A program made the translations under genes and the position numbers. Under the pieces are notes generated by a model. The model had not been told where the DNA came from, ran no database searches, and saw only the letters and a program-made list of their open reading frames with translations. From Pseudanabaena yagii GIHE-NHR1 (GTDB lineage: Bacteria > Cyanobacteriota > Cyanobacteriia > Pseudanabaenales > Pseudanabaenaceae), in contig NZ_JAAVJL010000001.1 in the NCBI RefSeq assembly GCF_012863495.1, positions 1,736,001 through 1,800,000 on the forward strand: DNA of 64,000 bases, in the 5' to 3' direction. Positions 1 to 8,299 of this stretch are shown one piece after another. The stretch's first letter is position 1, and each line of letters opens with the position of its first letter.

Positions 1-1717
1 GTCCATAAATCCGAAACACTTCCTCTGACCAAGTGAGAGTTCCTGTACTAGTTTCAAATTCCCAACTGCCTAGCTTCCCGATTCGCTGAGCCGTTTTGAG
101 GTGGGTATCAGTCTTGATTAACTGCGCTTCTGCTAACTTGCGATTGGTAATATCAAAGTTGATTCCAAGCATTCGCAGGGGTATACCCTCATCATTTCGC
201 TGAACTATGGCATAGGCTTTGATATAGCGAATACTGCCATCGGGTAGCACGATCCGAAATTCTGGTTCGTAGTCCTTTTCGCCGCTTAAAGCTAGCTGTA
301 CCTCGTTTTCAGTGAATTGGCGATCGCTCGGATGGACACGATTAGCCCATGCTAAATAGGCATCAAGTTCATGATCGGGGTTAATGCCATAGAGTTCATA
401 GGTACGCTCATCCCAAATTAGACAGTTATTGGCAATATCCCATTCCCAAATGCCAATGGATGCGGATTTTAAGGCAAGGGTCAGGCGATCGGTGACATTT
501 TGAAGCTCTTGCTCAGTTTGTTTGCGATCGGTAATATCACGCACAATTACTAAGAGTTCATTTTCACAATAGGGAGCAATTCGTACTTCTTCATAGACAG
601 TTTTGCCAAATTTCGTTAACTGATGTTCATAGATTTGGACTTCACCTGTAGCGATCGCGGTTTCATATATTCTTAACTGAGTTTGAAGATCCTCTGCATC
701 TAATACTTCCGAAATGTGATGTTGAATGGGTAAATATTTGGATTTGTCTTGAGATGTCGGCATGATGCACTGTAGACAAGTGCCATCGGGCTTGAGTAAG
801 AGTAATAGATCGGGCAGGGCATGAAGAATTGCTAGATTACGGGCTTCACTCTGGCGTAAGTCTGCATTACTTTGAGTGATGCGCTTCTCTAGTTCTAAAT
901 TTAGATTATGCAAGCCAAGCTCTGCTAGTTTCAGATCTGTAATATCTCGCCCCACTGACTGGATCTCAATTAGCTTCCCATCTTCATTAAAAATCCCTTG
1001 TTTAATCCACTGAATCCAGCCCACTTGTCCATTAGGACGTTGATCGCGATTTATTAAGATAAAACTTGGTTTGTCAGGATTGAGTAGAGAGATATTTTCG
1101 AGGACACTTTCTAAAACATTAGGATCAGCAAAATCAATCCATTTCCGCCCAATCAATTCTTCTAGTTTACATTCTAGGATTCGACATAGGGCTTCATTTG
1201 CAAAGGTGATGGTAGTGTCAGGTCTTGACCGCAGAATTAGTTCACTATTTCTTTGGATCGCTTGATCATAATAACTCTCACCTTGATAGAGAATTACTTC
1301 AGTTTCTTTATGTTTAAAGGCAACTGTATGTAAGTCGCTAATTGCCGTCGCGATCGCATCAAGGCGAATAGGTGAGCCTGATTCATCTTTAAATATTTTC
1401 CAACGTACCGAAAACCTACATCTTTCGCCGTTGGGCATTTGCAGTTGATAATTGAGACGCGACGTTCCTGATACTTGCGCTTGGGTGATCGCCTCCTGCA
1501 TTTTGGGCTGATCTTCAATAGCAATCGCCTCTAACCAAAGCTGCGAATTGGCAAGTAATTCTTCGCGATCGCATTGATAAATTTGGGTAGCAGTTGCATT
1601 GAAATAAAGGGGAGTGAGATCGGGCAGAGACAGTGACCAAATCATCACGTCAAGGTTATCCATGATCTGATTTCCCCAACTTTCAGACGGATGGATGAAT
1701 GCTTGGACGTGACTCAT
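1..1717 (-). CDS. multi-PAS sensor protein, partial (C-terminus outside window)
   Basis: An open frame runs without a stop from an ATG at 1717 to the left edge (about 572 codons). It reads as serial PAS/PAC modules: a first PAS near residues 15-125, then modules closed by PAC-like motifs VGRDITDLK, IVRDITDRK and FDITNRK, and the beginning of another PAS (GKLGSWEFET) at the edge. Such proteins are signal-input parts of histidine kinases or diguanylate cyclases; the output domain is not in the window, so the class cannot be told. No signal peptide or membrane segment is visible, which suggests a cytosolic sensor. It is transcribed away from the window, after the glmM terminator. Confidence 0.8.
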   Translation of the reverse strand, partial: MSHVQAFIHPSESWGNQIMDNLDVMIWSLSLPDLTPLYFNATATQIYQCDREELLANSQLWLEAIAIEDQPKMQEAITQAQVSGTSRLNYQLQMPNGERCRFSVRWKIFKDESGSPIRLDAIATAISDLHTVAFKHKETEVILYQGESYYDQAIQRNSELILRSRPDTTITFANEALCRILECKLEELIGRKWIDFADPNVLESVLENISLLNPDKPSFILINRDQRPNGQVGWIQWIKQGIFNEDGKLIEIQSVGRDITDLKLAELGLHNLNLELEKRITQSNADLRQSEARNLAILHALPDLLLLLKPDGTCLQCIMPTSQDKSKYLPIQHHISEVLDAEDLQTQLRIYETAIATGEVQIYEHQLTKFGKTVYEEVRIAPYCENELLVIVRDITDRKQTEQELQNVTDRLTLALKSASIGIWEWDIANNCLIWDERTYELYGINPDHELDAYLAWANRVHPSDRQFTENEVQLALSGEKDYEPEFRIVLPDGSIRYIKAYAIVQRNDEGIPLRMLGINFDITNRKLAEAQLIKTDTHLKTAQRIGKLGSWEFETSTGTLTWSEEVFRIYG

Positions 1718-1765
1718 ATCTGAACTCAAGCGGCAACGGCTATATTTATTATAGGTAACATGTCT

Positions 1766-1800
1766 AAAAAAATAGGGAGCTACGGCTCCCTATTTTTTTA
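1766..1800 (-). terminator. terminator after glmM
   Basis: A GC-rich hairpin (TAGGGAGC, loop, GCTCCCTA) is framed by A-run and T-run. It overlaps the glmM stop codon and serves the minus strand; its symmetric A/T flanks would also work on the plus strand. Confidence 0.8.
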
Positions 1801-3189
1801 GACTTTAACTAGTTGTTTTTCAATTAGTCCCGTGAGGCTATTTGTCCAATGTTGAGCCAGATCAAGAGTTTCAGCTTCCACCATGACCCGCATCAATGGC
1901 TCTGTACCCGAAGCACGGACTAACACTCTGCCCCGATCGCCTAAGTCCTGTTCTGCTAAAGCGATCGCCTGCACGAGTGCATCACAGGTCTGCCAATTGC
2001 GGCGCAATTCACGATCCTCGACACGCACATTTTTCAGCAATTGAGGGTAGGGATGGAAGCTCTGATCCATCAGTTCGGCAAGAGGAGCTTTTTGCTTGGC
2101 AAGAGCCGCCAGATGCAAAGCTGCAAGTAAACCATCACCACTGACGGCATAGTGACGACATAGCACATGACCCGACTGTTCGCCGCCGAGCATTGCGCCC
2201 GATCGCACCATTTCTGCATGAACATACTGATCGCCCACGGCAGTCCGCACAAAATTACCGTCCAGCTTTTGCCATGCGCGTTCAAAGCCAAGATTTGCCA
2301 TGACCGTGGTAACGATCGCATTGTTGGGCAGTTGATTATTTTCTAGCAATTCCTGACCCCAGAGGTACAGGATGTAATCGCCATCAACGACACGCCCATT
2401 GCTATCCACAGCTAAAACGCGATCGGCATCGCCATCAAAGGCAAAGCCCATATCTGCGCCATGTGCTTTCACGGCTGCGCGTAATGGTTCGAGATGGGTG
2501 GAGCCGCAATTAACATTAATGCGATCGCCATCGGGTTCTTGGTGGAGGCAAATCACCTCTGCGCCAAGATTTTGAAATACTTCTAGGGAAACACGAGTCG
2601 CGGAGCCGTGAGCCAAGTCCAGAACTACCTTAATACCTTGTAAGTCTGTCGCGATCGAGTTTTGCAGAGAATCTTGATAGTCAGAAATTAAATGCGCTTT
2701 TTCGTGATACTTGCCCCAATCTGTCGAGGAATTAACGAGATCGGCATGAAGTCTGGATTCGAGTAAAGCTTCGATCGCCTGTTGCGTTTCGCTACACAGC
2801 TTTGTGCCATTGTCGCCAAAGAACTTAATCCCATTGTCTTCGGGGGGGTTATGGCTTGCGGAAATCATTACGCCGCCAAAGATTTCGGGAGAATTGGCAG
2901 TGAGATAGGCAACCGCAGGCGTAGGACATAGCCCGATATGCCACACGTCCCAGCCTGCTGCCGTCAAACCTGCGGAAATTGCTGCCGATAGCATATCGCC
3001 CGATGTCCGAGAATCTTGCCCGATCGCAATTACCTTTGCCGCATTTCCTGAAGCATTAAGGCGATCGCGCTCCAATTCCACCCGCTCTTTTAAAATCTTA
3101 CCCGCACTAATTCCTACTTCTAGGGCTAATGGGGCAGTCAAAAAACTACCGACATGACCACGAATGCCATCCGTACCAAACAATTTCAT
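1798..3189 (-). CDS. glmM: phosphoglucosamine mutase
   Basis: GlmM interconverts glucosamine-6-phosphate and glucosamine-1-phosphate on the way to UDP-GlcNAc for peptidoglycan; it is cytosolic. The 463 residues match the family length. Seen: the N-terminal FGTDGIRG signature, the active-site loop [12 protein letters not shown] with the phosphorylated serine at about residue 112, the metal loop FDGDADR, and the C-terminal phosphate-binding [14 protein letters not shown]. It stands alone on the minus strand between the PAS gene and clpP, with its own terminator. The ATG at 3189 leads straight into [10 protein letters not shown], as expected for the family. Confidence 0.97.
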   Translation of the reverse strand: MKLFGTDGIRGHVGSFLTAPLALEVGISAGKILKERVELERDRLNASGNAAKVIAIGQDSRTSGDMLSAAISAGLTAAGWDVWHIGLCPTPAVAYLTANSPEIFGGVMISASHNPPEDNGIKFFGDNGTKLCSETQQAIEALLESRLHADLVNSSTDWGKYHEKAHLISDYQDSLQNSIATDLQGIKVVLDLAHGSATRVSLEVFQNLGAEVICLHQEPDGDRINVNCGSTHLEPLRAAVKAHGADMGFAFDGDADRVLAVDSNGRVVDGDYILYLWGQELLENNQLPNNAIVTTVMANLGFERAWQKLDGNFVRTAVGDQYVHAEMVRSGAMLGGEQSGHVLCRHYAVSGDGLLAALHLAALAKQKAPLAELMDQSFHPYPQLLKNVRVEDRELRRNWQTCDALVQAIALAEQDLGDRGRVLVRASGTEPLMRVMVEAETLDLAQHWTNSLTGLIEKQLVKV

Positions 3190-3231
3190 AACCTAAACTC
3201 CACACACCAGACAGTATTTTGATGAACTCTG

Positions 3232-3262
3232 AGCAGGTTGGCTCCGTAGGAGTCAACCTGCT
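3232..3262. repeat. hairpin-forming inverted repeat upstream of glmM
   Basis: 14-base arms AGCAGGTTGGCTCC / GGAGTCAACCTGCT with a 3-base loop pair almost perfectly (one G opposite T). It lies between clpP and glmM, upstream of the glmM start; no T-run follows, so it is more likely an intergenic repeat or leader structure than a terminator. Confidence 0.6.
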
Positions 3263-3296
3263 GCGCTTTGCGCTTAAACCCAAACCCAGAAATTTC

Positions 3297-3325
3297 TTAA
3301 AAGCGTTGCAAAGCAACGCTTTTAA
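3297..3325. repeat. inverted repeat with TTGCAAAGCAA core
   Basis: Perfect 13-base arms TTAAAAGCGTTGC / GCAACGCTTTTAA around AAA. The same design, with longer arms and the same TTGCAAAGCAA centre, recurs at 59744-59798, so it belongs to a dispersed intergenic family. Confidence 0.65.
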
Positions 3326-3423
3326 AAAATTTCTTTTGGCTCGTTTGATCGCAAAGCACCTTACTAGAAATTAATGACCTATATATTTCTAATCAAGTTG
3401 CCATGAAAGTCAATAGCAATAAA

Positions 3424-3452
3424 CAAGAAGGCTCACATCGTGAGCCTTCTTG
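3424..3452 (-). terminator. terminator after clpP
   Basis: Perfect 13-base arms CAAGAAGGCTCAC / GTGAGCCTTCTTG with an ATC loop, 8 bases beyond the clpP stop on the minus strand. The downstream T-run is weak on that strand. Confidence 0.65.
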
Positions 3453-3460
3453 TGAAAAAA

Positions 3461-4057
3461 CTATGCTGCAACTTCAAACTTTGGGCGTTGATTAACCACT
3501 TCATCGATCAATCCGTAAGCCTTTGCCTCATCAGGAGCCATGAAGAAATCGCGATCGGTATCCTCAGCAATGCGATCGATGGGCTGACCAGTATGGAAAG
3601 CCATCAACTCATTCAGGCGATTCTTGTGATACAGGATTTCCTTAGCTTGGATTTCGATATCTGTTGCTTGCCCCTGTGCGCCGCCGAGAGGTTGGTGAAT
3701 CATGATACGGGTATGGGGCAAAGATAGTCTCTTGCCCTTTGCGCCACCAGTGAGCAAGAAAGCCCCCATACTTGCCGCTAGACCGACACAAATGGTCGAA
3801 ACATCAGGGCGAATGTGCTGCATCGTATCGTAAATTGCCATACCTGCGGTCACAGATCCCCCAGGGGAGTTGATATACAAGAAAATATCTTTTTCGGGAT
3901 CGTCGGCTTCGAGGAAAAGCAACTGAGCAACAATGATGTTGGCAATGCTGTCGTCAACCTGTTGCCCCAAAAATACGATCCGCTCCCGCAGCAGGCGCGA
4001 AAAAATATCAAAGGCTCTTTCGCCACGACCAGACTGTTCGATTACGGTTGGGATCAT
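3461..4057 (-). CDS. clpP: ATP-dependent Clp protease proteolytic subunit ClpP
   Basis: This is the serine peptidase subunit that forms the ClpP tetradecamer and degrades proteins fed by a Clp ATPase. The 198 residues are the usual length. The catalytic triad is visible: serine 96 in LAASMGAF, histidine 121 in IMIHQPLGG, aspartate 170 in TDRDFFM. Cyanobacteria usually carry several ClpP/ClpR paralogues; the intact triad says this one is an active ClpP, not ClpR. It is a single gene with its own terminator and no clpX beside it. The ATG at 4057 gives the expected N-terminus [18 protein letters not shown]. Confidence 0.97.
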   Translation of the reverse strand: MIPTVIEQSGRGERAFDIFSRLLRERIVFLGQQVDDSIANIIVAQLLFLEADDPEKDIFLYINSPGGSVTAGMAIYDTMQHIRPDVSTICVGLAASMGAFLLTGGAKGKRLSLPHTRIMIHQPLGGAQGQATDIEIQAKEILYHKNRLNELMAFHTGQPIDRIAEDTDRDFFMAPDEAKAYGLIDEVVNQRPKFEVAA

Positions 4058-4153
4058 AATTAATCTTTACGGTTTACTCTCAGTCTATTGTACTGATATG
4101 TAATCACCGCTAACCTCTCTCTCTATTCGGATTTCACCCCGTGTAGCAATCTC

Positions 4154-4189
4154 ATCAAAAAAAGCAGTACCAAGTACTGCTTTTTTGAT
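4154..4189 (-). terminator. terminator after the small secreted-protein gene
   Basis: AAAGCAGTAC / GTACTGCTTT hairpin with a CAA loop, flanked by ATC-A-run and T-run-GAT. It lies directly beyond the stop at 4189. Confidence 0.8.
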
Positions 4190-4503
4190 TAATCATGGCG
4201 ATCGCGATAAATTGCCTTAGAAACGCGGTTTTCTTCGCGAGTGAGACGGGCGGCTTCTTGACGGCTCAAATGTCCATCCCTGAGATAATAGCGACGCTGA
4301 GCATCAATGCGTTCTTCGCGTCTTTCTAGATTTTGGTATTCGCGCTGGCTGATTGTGCCTTGTTGTACGCCTTTGTAAATGCGTTCCTGTTGATTAACTT
4401 CGCGATTATAGATTGTGCCTGCGGATGCGGAACTGGGATTGACTAGGCTGAAGGTGCTAACTACTGAAGTAATAGCAAGAATGGGCAGAATCAAGCTTTT
4501 CAT
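4189..4503 (-). CDS. small secreted protein of unknown function
   Basis: The gene encodes 104 residues when started at the ATG at 4503, which gives a clear signal peptide (MKSLILPILA, hydrophobic core, SASAG cleavage-like site); the longer ATG at 4587 would bury that signal behind 28 residues. The mature part is highly charged and has two similar helical halves (EYQNLERREERIDAQRRYY and EAARLTREENRVSKAIY) separated by RDGHLS. Small periplasmic proteins of this style, with helix-DG-L-helix repeats, are common in bacteria, but I know no assigned role. It is single and has its own terminator. Confidence 0.7.
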   Translation of the reverse strand: MKSLILPILAITSVVSTFSLVNPSSASAGTIYNREVNQQERIYKGVQQGTISQREYQNLERREERIDAQRRYYLRDGHLSRQEAARLTREENRVSKAIYRDRHD

Positions 4504-4627
4504 AATGTTACCTTTGGCGATCGCCTTGAATCGAGTGTTTAACGATTTACGCTGATTTAGACATTTGCTCCTAGCCAAAAGGTTCAAGTTATTTTTTGCG
4601 GTAATGTCTCTTAAGATTTTTGCTAAT

Positions 4628-4645
4628 GTTATATTTAAATATAAC
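4628..4645 (+). promoter_or_regulatory. 18-bp palindrome upstream of mazE, candidate operator
   Basis: GTTATATTTAAATATAAC is a perfect palindrome ending 13 bases before the mazE ATG and overlapping the likely -10 region. MazE-type antitoxins are known to repress their own promoters through such sites; that this one is bound is inference. Confidence 0.45.
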
Positions 4646-4658
4646 TAATAGAGAAATT

Positions 4659-4913
4659 ATGCACACCACAAATCTCCGTAAGGTCGGTGGCTCGATCATG
4701 TTGGCGATTCCTCCCGCCATTCTCGAAATTTTGAACCTGCAATCAGGAACAACTGTGGGGGTTGCGGTTGATAATGGCAGACTGATTATTGAACCTCAAC
4801 TGAAACCACAATATTCACTGGATGAGCTTTTAGCACAATGCAATCCGAATGCGCCGATAACGGAAGACGATCGCGGTTGGCTAGATGTAGAACCTGTGGG
4901 GAATGAACTGTGA
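4659..4913 (+). CDS. mazE: MazE-like antitoxin (SpoVT/AbrB fold)
   Basis: 84 residues from the ATG at 4659; an upstream alternative at 4620 (TTG) adds an unlikely tail and runs through the palindrome. The N-terminal swapped-hairpin DNA-binding motif is readable: LRKVGGSIMLAIPPAILEIL followed by a hydrophobic GTTVGVAVDNGRLIIEP strand pair. The acidic C-terminus (residues 50-84) is the toxin-neutralising tail. It neutralises the MazF-like toxin encoded immediately downstream (stop and start overlap as GTGA) and probably represses the operon through the palindrome at 4628-4645. Confidence 0.85.
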   Translation: MHTTNLRKVGGSIMLAIPPAILEILNLQSGTTVGVAVDNGRLIIEPQLKPQYSLDELLAQCNPNAPITEDDRGWLDVEPVGNEL

Positions 4914-5245
4914 AGCGTGGTGATATTTATCTTGTTTCGCTTGATCCAACGGAAGGACATGAGCAACAAGGTACTAGACCAGTTCTGATTGTCTCTCCTG
5001 ATAAATTCAATGCTTTAACCAAAGTTCCGATCGTGGTTCCAATTACATCGGGTGGAAGTTTTGCAAGAACCGCAGGTTTTGCTGTTTCTCTGGATTCTGT
5101 TGGAACTCGAACCAAAGGTGTAGTTCGTTGCGATCAACCCCGTCCTATTGATTTATCTGCTCGTAAGGCTCGAAAGTTGGAGAGTGTGCCAGATGCGATC
5201 GTTGATGATGTTTTGGCTAGGATTGTTACTCTATTTAGTCCCTAG
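4910..5245 (+). CDS. mazF: MazF/PemK-like mRNA endoribonuclease toxin
   Basis: 111 residues starting with GTG at 4910, which overlaps the mazE stop by four bases. The fold signature is clear: MKRGDIYLVSLDPTEGHEQQ, then TRPVLIVSP, VPIVVPITS, and the GVVRCDQPRPID stretch typical of PemK/MazF. Members cleave mRNA at short sequence motifs and halt growth when the antitoxin is lost. This is the first of three MazF-type toxins in the window; the three are clearly different in sequence, so they are not recent copies of one another. Confidence 0.88.
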   Translation: MKRGDIYLVSLDPTEGHEQQGTRPVLIVSPDKFNALTKVPIVVPITSGGSFARTAGFAVSLDSVGTRTKGVVRCDQPRPIDLSARKARKLESVPDAIVDDVLARIVTLFSP

Positions 5246-5276
5246 TAATTTCGCGATCGCGAATGATGCTGAAGGG

Positions 5277-5319
5277 GCGATCGCCTTACTAACTTGTGAT
5301 GATAAATTTAAGCGATCGC
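5277..5319 (+). repeat. 43-bp separator repeat, copy 1
   Basis: A segment begins and ends in GCGATCGC and contains CTTGTGATGATAAATTTA. Close copies lie at 7981-8023 and, shortened, at 8681-8719; each lies in the gap between TA units. Non-coding as far as I can see. Confidence 0.6.
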
Positions 5320-5366
5320 TAACAGTGCTGAAGGAGCGATTGAAACATCTTTATCGTGACTTAATC

Positions 5367-5963
5367 TCAGCGATCGCACCATTGGCGAATATTTTCTTCT
5401 AATTTTTGAATGTCTTCAGGGCAACGATTACGAATGCGATCGTAACGTTTAGCTGCTTCTTCAGCGAGGATACCTCTGCCCTGACAACGTGCTTCTAATA
5501 GTGATCGCTGTTCTGCAAATCGTATGAAATAGCTGGTTTTAGATTTTTTCTCGGCACGAATTTCCGACCATTTCCAGATTTTAGGAAGATCTTCACATCC
5601 TGCTAAAACCCATACTTCTAACTCTTGCCAAGCATTTTCACCCAAAAACTTTTTTGGAGTTCTGTACTTATCATCTAAAAATTCCTGTGCCTTCTTTTCT
5701 AGACCATCAAGTTTAGCCCTTCTATCTTCATTGCCATCGCGATCTATACATACCAAAAACAAATCAGTCATACCTCCATATCTTTCCAAAATTTCTTGAA
5801 TCTTTTCCCATCTCAACGCTTCCGCATGACCTCGAAGACGCGGATTTTTACAGACTGTGACTCTTGCTTTTGGTTTTCCGATTGCTACCATCATCGCTTT
5901 TACAATCGGTAGCACCATACTTTCGTCATTAACAAAATCTTCAAGAATAATCAGGACATTCAT
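5367..5963 (-). CDS. DUF4276/TOPRIM-like protein paired with an ATPase
   Basis: 198 residues. The N-terminus (VLIILEDFVNDESMVLPIVK) has the acidic residues E8 and D13 expected of a TOPRIM-like first motif, and LFLVCIDRDGNED supplies a DxD (D74, D76). This fits the DUF4276/OLD-type TOPRIM families, which act as nucleases or RNA/DNA-processing effectors with an ABC-type ATPase. The start ATG overlaps the stop of the upstream ATPase gene as ATGA, so the two are translationally coupled. The C-terminal half is charged and helical. I infer a two-component defence or TA-like module; catalytic activity is unproven, and the family assignment rests on motifs only. Confidence 0.65.
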   Translation of the reverse strand: MNVLIILEDFVNDESMVLPIVKAMMVAIGKPKARVTVCKNPRLRGHAEALRWEKIQEILERYGGMTDLFLVCIDRDGNEDRRAKLDGLEKKAQEFLDDKYRTPKKFLGENAWQELEVWVLAGCEDLPKIWKWSEIRAEKKSKTSYFIRFAEQRSLLEARCQGRGILAEEAAKRYDRIRNRCPEDIQKLEENIRQWCDR

Positions 5964-7270
5964 GCGTTCTGTACCTCTTCATCTTCGAGAAAATACATCG
6001 CATCTTCTAGCCAACCTGAATCTAGTAAGCTCGATAATCCGTCATTAGCAATGATTTCCCTAGCATTGGAAATATCTATGATTTTAGTTATGCGTGACTC
6101 GGCGCGATCGCCTATTCGATATATCAAAGAGGCATATTCGAGGCTGGCAGGGCTGAGGAAATTTAACAAAAGTGGTGAATGGGTAGTAATCACAATTTGC
6201 ATAGAGCCATTAGTGACTTCTTGCTCCATGAGTTGCAGCAGCAAGCTCAAACGATTGGGATGAATGCCATTTTCAGGTTCTTCAAAAAAGTAAAAGCGCG
6301 ATCGCTGATTTCCCAATAGTGCAGCGAGTAAACCTAAAAATCGCAATGTTCCATCGGATGCACTATAAGCTGTTGTTTTCTGTCCGCTTGCCTCTTCGAT
6401 TCTCAGCAAAACTTTGCCTGTAAAGTCCTCTGGAAAGTCAAAATCCTTCGCATCCATTGGCGTTAAGGCTTGCAACCAATCTAATAAAATCGCCTTACGA
6501 GTTTCGTCACGACAAATATCTAACATTACCGACGACAAATTTTCACCGCGATCGCCCAAAATATTTTGTCCCGCAAAAGTCGGCAATCTCATCAAATCAG
6601 GGCTGAGATCCAAAAATCTCATATTACCTATGGCAATCAAAGCTCTATCACAAAGCTCTCTAAGCTCTCTAGCTCTTGATATTATGATTTGTCGATCATC
6701 AACATTTATTCCTTCAAACGATGTTTCAGTTGCGACTTGCCAAAGAACGGGAATGTAATTAAGTAAACCCTGATTTTCATTTGCAGACGACCAGATATTA
6801 AAAAAGCTCACAGAAATATAGTGAGTCCCAATCCGTTCCCAATTAATGATTGGTCGGGATTCAAAAATTGGCTTCTCAAATCCTGAGCAAGTTAGTTTTT
6901 CAAATACAATGCGGGGGAAAGGTTCTGATGACTTAAGTTTAATTTCGATATGATAATTCATATCGAGTTCATTACCATTATAGATAATAGAAAATGTGAC
7001 ACTAATCGCAAAAGAATCAGTACCACAATAAGTTATTTCCTTCGTTCCACCACGAATGCCACGCCATTGCAGCTCACCACCTTCACCATATTTCTCACCA
7101 ATAATTTCGGCAATACTATAGCCTCGTGAAATACCATGCAAAAAACGAAATGCATCGCGAATATTGCTCTTGCCTGAAGCATTAGTCCCTACTAAAACTG
7201 TCAAATCTCCAAGTGAAAGCTCAGCATTTTTAAAACTTTTAAAATTTTCTAAGCGTAAGCTTTTTAACAT
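5960..7270 (-). CDS. AAA/ABC-type ATPase (AAA_21, RecF/OLD-like)
   Basis: 436 residues, cytosolic. The N-terminus LKSLRLENFKSFKNAEL followed by Walker A GTNASGKSN (lysine 34) is typical of SMC/RecF-like ATPases; a Walker B region FYFFEEPENGIHP and the switch IVITTHSPLLL follow in the C-terminal third, with a signature-like SASDGTLRFLGLL before them. The long middle replaces the coiled coil. It is the first gene of a two-gene operon with the TOPRIM-like protein. Such ATPase plus TOPRIM pairs are established in anti-phage systems (OLD, Gabija, PARIS), but this pairing cannot be assigned to any named system from sequence alone. Confidence 0.8.
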   Translation of the reverse strand: MLKSLRLENFKSFKNAELSLGDLTVLVGTNASGKSNIRDAFRFLHGISRGYSIAEIIGEKYGEGGELQWRGIRGGTKEITYCGTDSFAISVTFSIIYNGNELDMNYHIEIKLKSSEPFPRIVFEKLTCSGFEKPIFESRPIINWERIGTHYISVSFFNIWSSANENQGLLNYIPVLWQVATETSFEGINVDDRQIIISRARELRELCDRALIAIGNMRFLDLSPDLMRLPTFAGQNILGDRGENLSSVMLDICRDETRKAILLDWLQALTPMDAKDFDFPEDFTGKVLLRIEEASGQKTTAYSASDGTLRFLGLLAALLGNQRSRFYFFEEPENGIHPNRLSLLLQLMEQEVTNGSMQIVITTHSPLLLNFLSPASLEYASLIYRIGDRAESRITKIIDISNAREIIANDGLSSLLDSGWLEDAMYFLEDEEVQNA

Positions 7271-7339
7271 TTAAACACTCACATACTCTAGTTGTAATTC
7301 CTAAAAAGGCGATCGCCTTGATTGCTCACAGCTTAACCA

Positions 7340-7675
7340 CTAGGTTAATAACGCCTCAATTTTGCCGATAACTTCATCAATAATACTTACAGAAGCCTTC
7401 TCAATAAAATCTATCTTTCTCGCTTGCCAATCTAAAGTCTTAATCTGATCCGCAAGAATCACTCCCTTAGTCTTAGTATCCGTGAGTAGAACCTCAAACT
7501 TCCATTCCTTAGTTTTAGAAGTAATCGGACAAAGCAGAGCCAAATTTGACCTTTGATTATAGGCGATCGGTGAAATCACAAAAGCAGGACGATGCCCAGA
7601 TTGTTCATGCCCAGCCTGTGGATCGAAATCTAGCCAAACAATATCACCACGATCGGGAATGTATGGCTTTACCAT
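7340..7675 (-). CDS. mazF: MazF/PemK-like toxin (second mazEF)
   Basis: 111 residues with the PemK/MazF signatures RGDIVWLDFDPQAGHEQSG, RPAFVISPIAYN, LALLCPITS and GVILADQIKTLDWQAR. Like its family it should be a small mRNA interferase. Its start overlaps the end of the antitoxin gene by 7 bases. It follows the ATPase/TOPRIM pair on the same strand with a 69-bp gap and lies downstream of its own antitoxin, as usual for mazEF. Confidence 0.87.
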   Translation of the reverse strand: MVKPYIPDRGDIVWLDFDPQAGHEQSGHRPAFVISPIAYNQRSNLALLCPITSKTKEWKFEVLLTDTKTKGVILADQIKTLDWQARKIDFIEKASVSIIDEVIGKIEALLT

Positions 7676-7911
7676 GCTTCATTCCCAACAGAAACACCCG
7701 TAGAAACTTCTGCATGGAGATGCTCAGAAGTCATCCCATCCAGCAATTCATCTAGAGTATATTTTTTACGCCGATGCGGAGTCAAAACAATCTTGCCATC
7801 AATAATATCAATACTGATTTCGCTTCCAGCTTGAATTTGCACCTGTTCAGCTATAGCTTGCGGAATGCGTACAGCTAAACTATTACCCCACTTCGCGATC
7901 GCGGCAGTCAT
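7669..7911 (-). CDS. mazE: MazE-like antitoxin (second mazEF)
   Basis: 80 residues from the ATG at 7911, preceded by a GGTGA ribosome-binding site; a TTG at 7926 would add five residues but lacks a good site. AAIAKWGNSLAVRIPQ is the classic MazE/AbrB-type N-terminus, and the C-terminal acidic tail (SEHLHAEVSTGVSVGNEAW) binds toxin. An 8-bp direct repeat just upstream (7927-7945) is a candidate autoregulatory site. Confidence 0.87.
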   Translation of the reverse strand: MTAAIAKWGNSLAVRIPQAIAEQVQIQAGSEISIDIIDGKIVLTPHRRKKYTLDELLDGMTSEHLHAEVSTGVSVGNEAW

Positions 7912-7926
7912 AAAAATCACCGTCAA

Positions 7927-7945
7927 TGTATCTATATTGTATCTA
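7927..7945 (-). promoter_or_regulatory. direct repeat upstream of mazE, candidate operator
   Basis: TGTATCTA occurs twice with an 11-bp period (one helical turn), 16 bases upstream of the chosen mazE start. Spacing and position suit an antitoxin operator; binding is inferred. Confidence 0.35.
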
Positions 7946-7980
7946 CATTAGCTTAATTTACGATCTTTGGTTTCTTTGAA

Positions 7981-8023
7981 GCGATCGCCTTGCTAATTCG
8001 TGATGATGGACTTAGGCGATCGC
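7981..8023 (+). repeat. 43-bp separator repeat, copy 2
   Basis: Matches copy 1 (5277-5319) over its full length with a few substitutions and lies between the second mazEF and vapBC. Both ends are GCGATCGC octamers. Confidence 0.6.
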
Positions 8024-8074
8024 GCTAAAATGATTAATATCGGCAACATAAAACTTTGTAAGAGAGGTGATTAT

Positions 8075-8299
8075 ATGTTATTAAAAGAACTCTTAAACGA
8101 AGCTAAAAACTTAGACCTACAAGAGCAAATTCAACTAGCTACACAGTTATTGCAATGGGTAGAAATAAAAATCAATCAAAAGCCTAAAGACTTGTCACCT
8201 AAACAATTACGACAAGCAGGACTAGGTTTAGGATCTTGTACATTTACGGCTGACTTTGATGATCCATTACCAGACGAACTCTGGATTGGCGAATCATGA
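8075..8299 (+). CDS. VapB-like antitoxin partner of a PIN toxin
   Basis: 74 residues from the ATG at 8075, which has a good site (AGAGAGGTG) upstream; the longer frame from 8000 runs through the repeat and is unlikely. The N-terminal helix pair (LLKELLNEAKNLDLQEQIQL) resembles DUF2281-type or other small cyanobacterial VapB-like antitoxins, and the acidic tail FDDPLPDELWIGES would wrap a toxin. Its stop overlaps the PIN gene start as ATGA. The same layout recurs at 12825-13082, and the N-terminal helices of the two are similar. Confidence 0.75.
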   Translation: MLLKELLNEAKNLDLQEQIQLATQLLQWVEIKINQKPKDLSPKQLRQAGLGLGSCTFTADFDDPLPDELWIGES

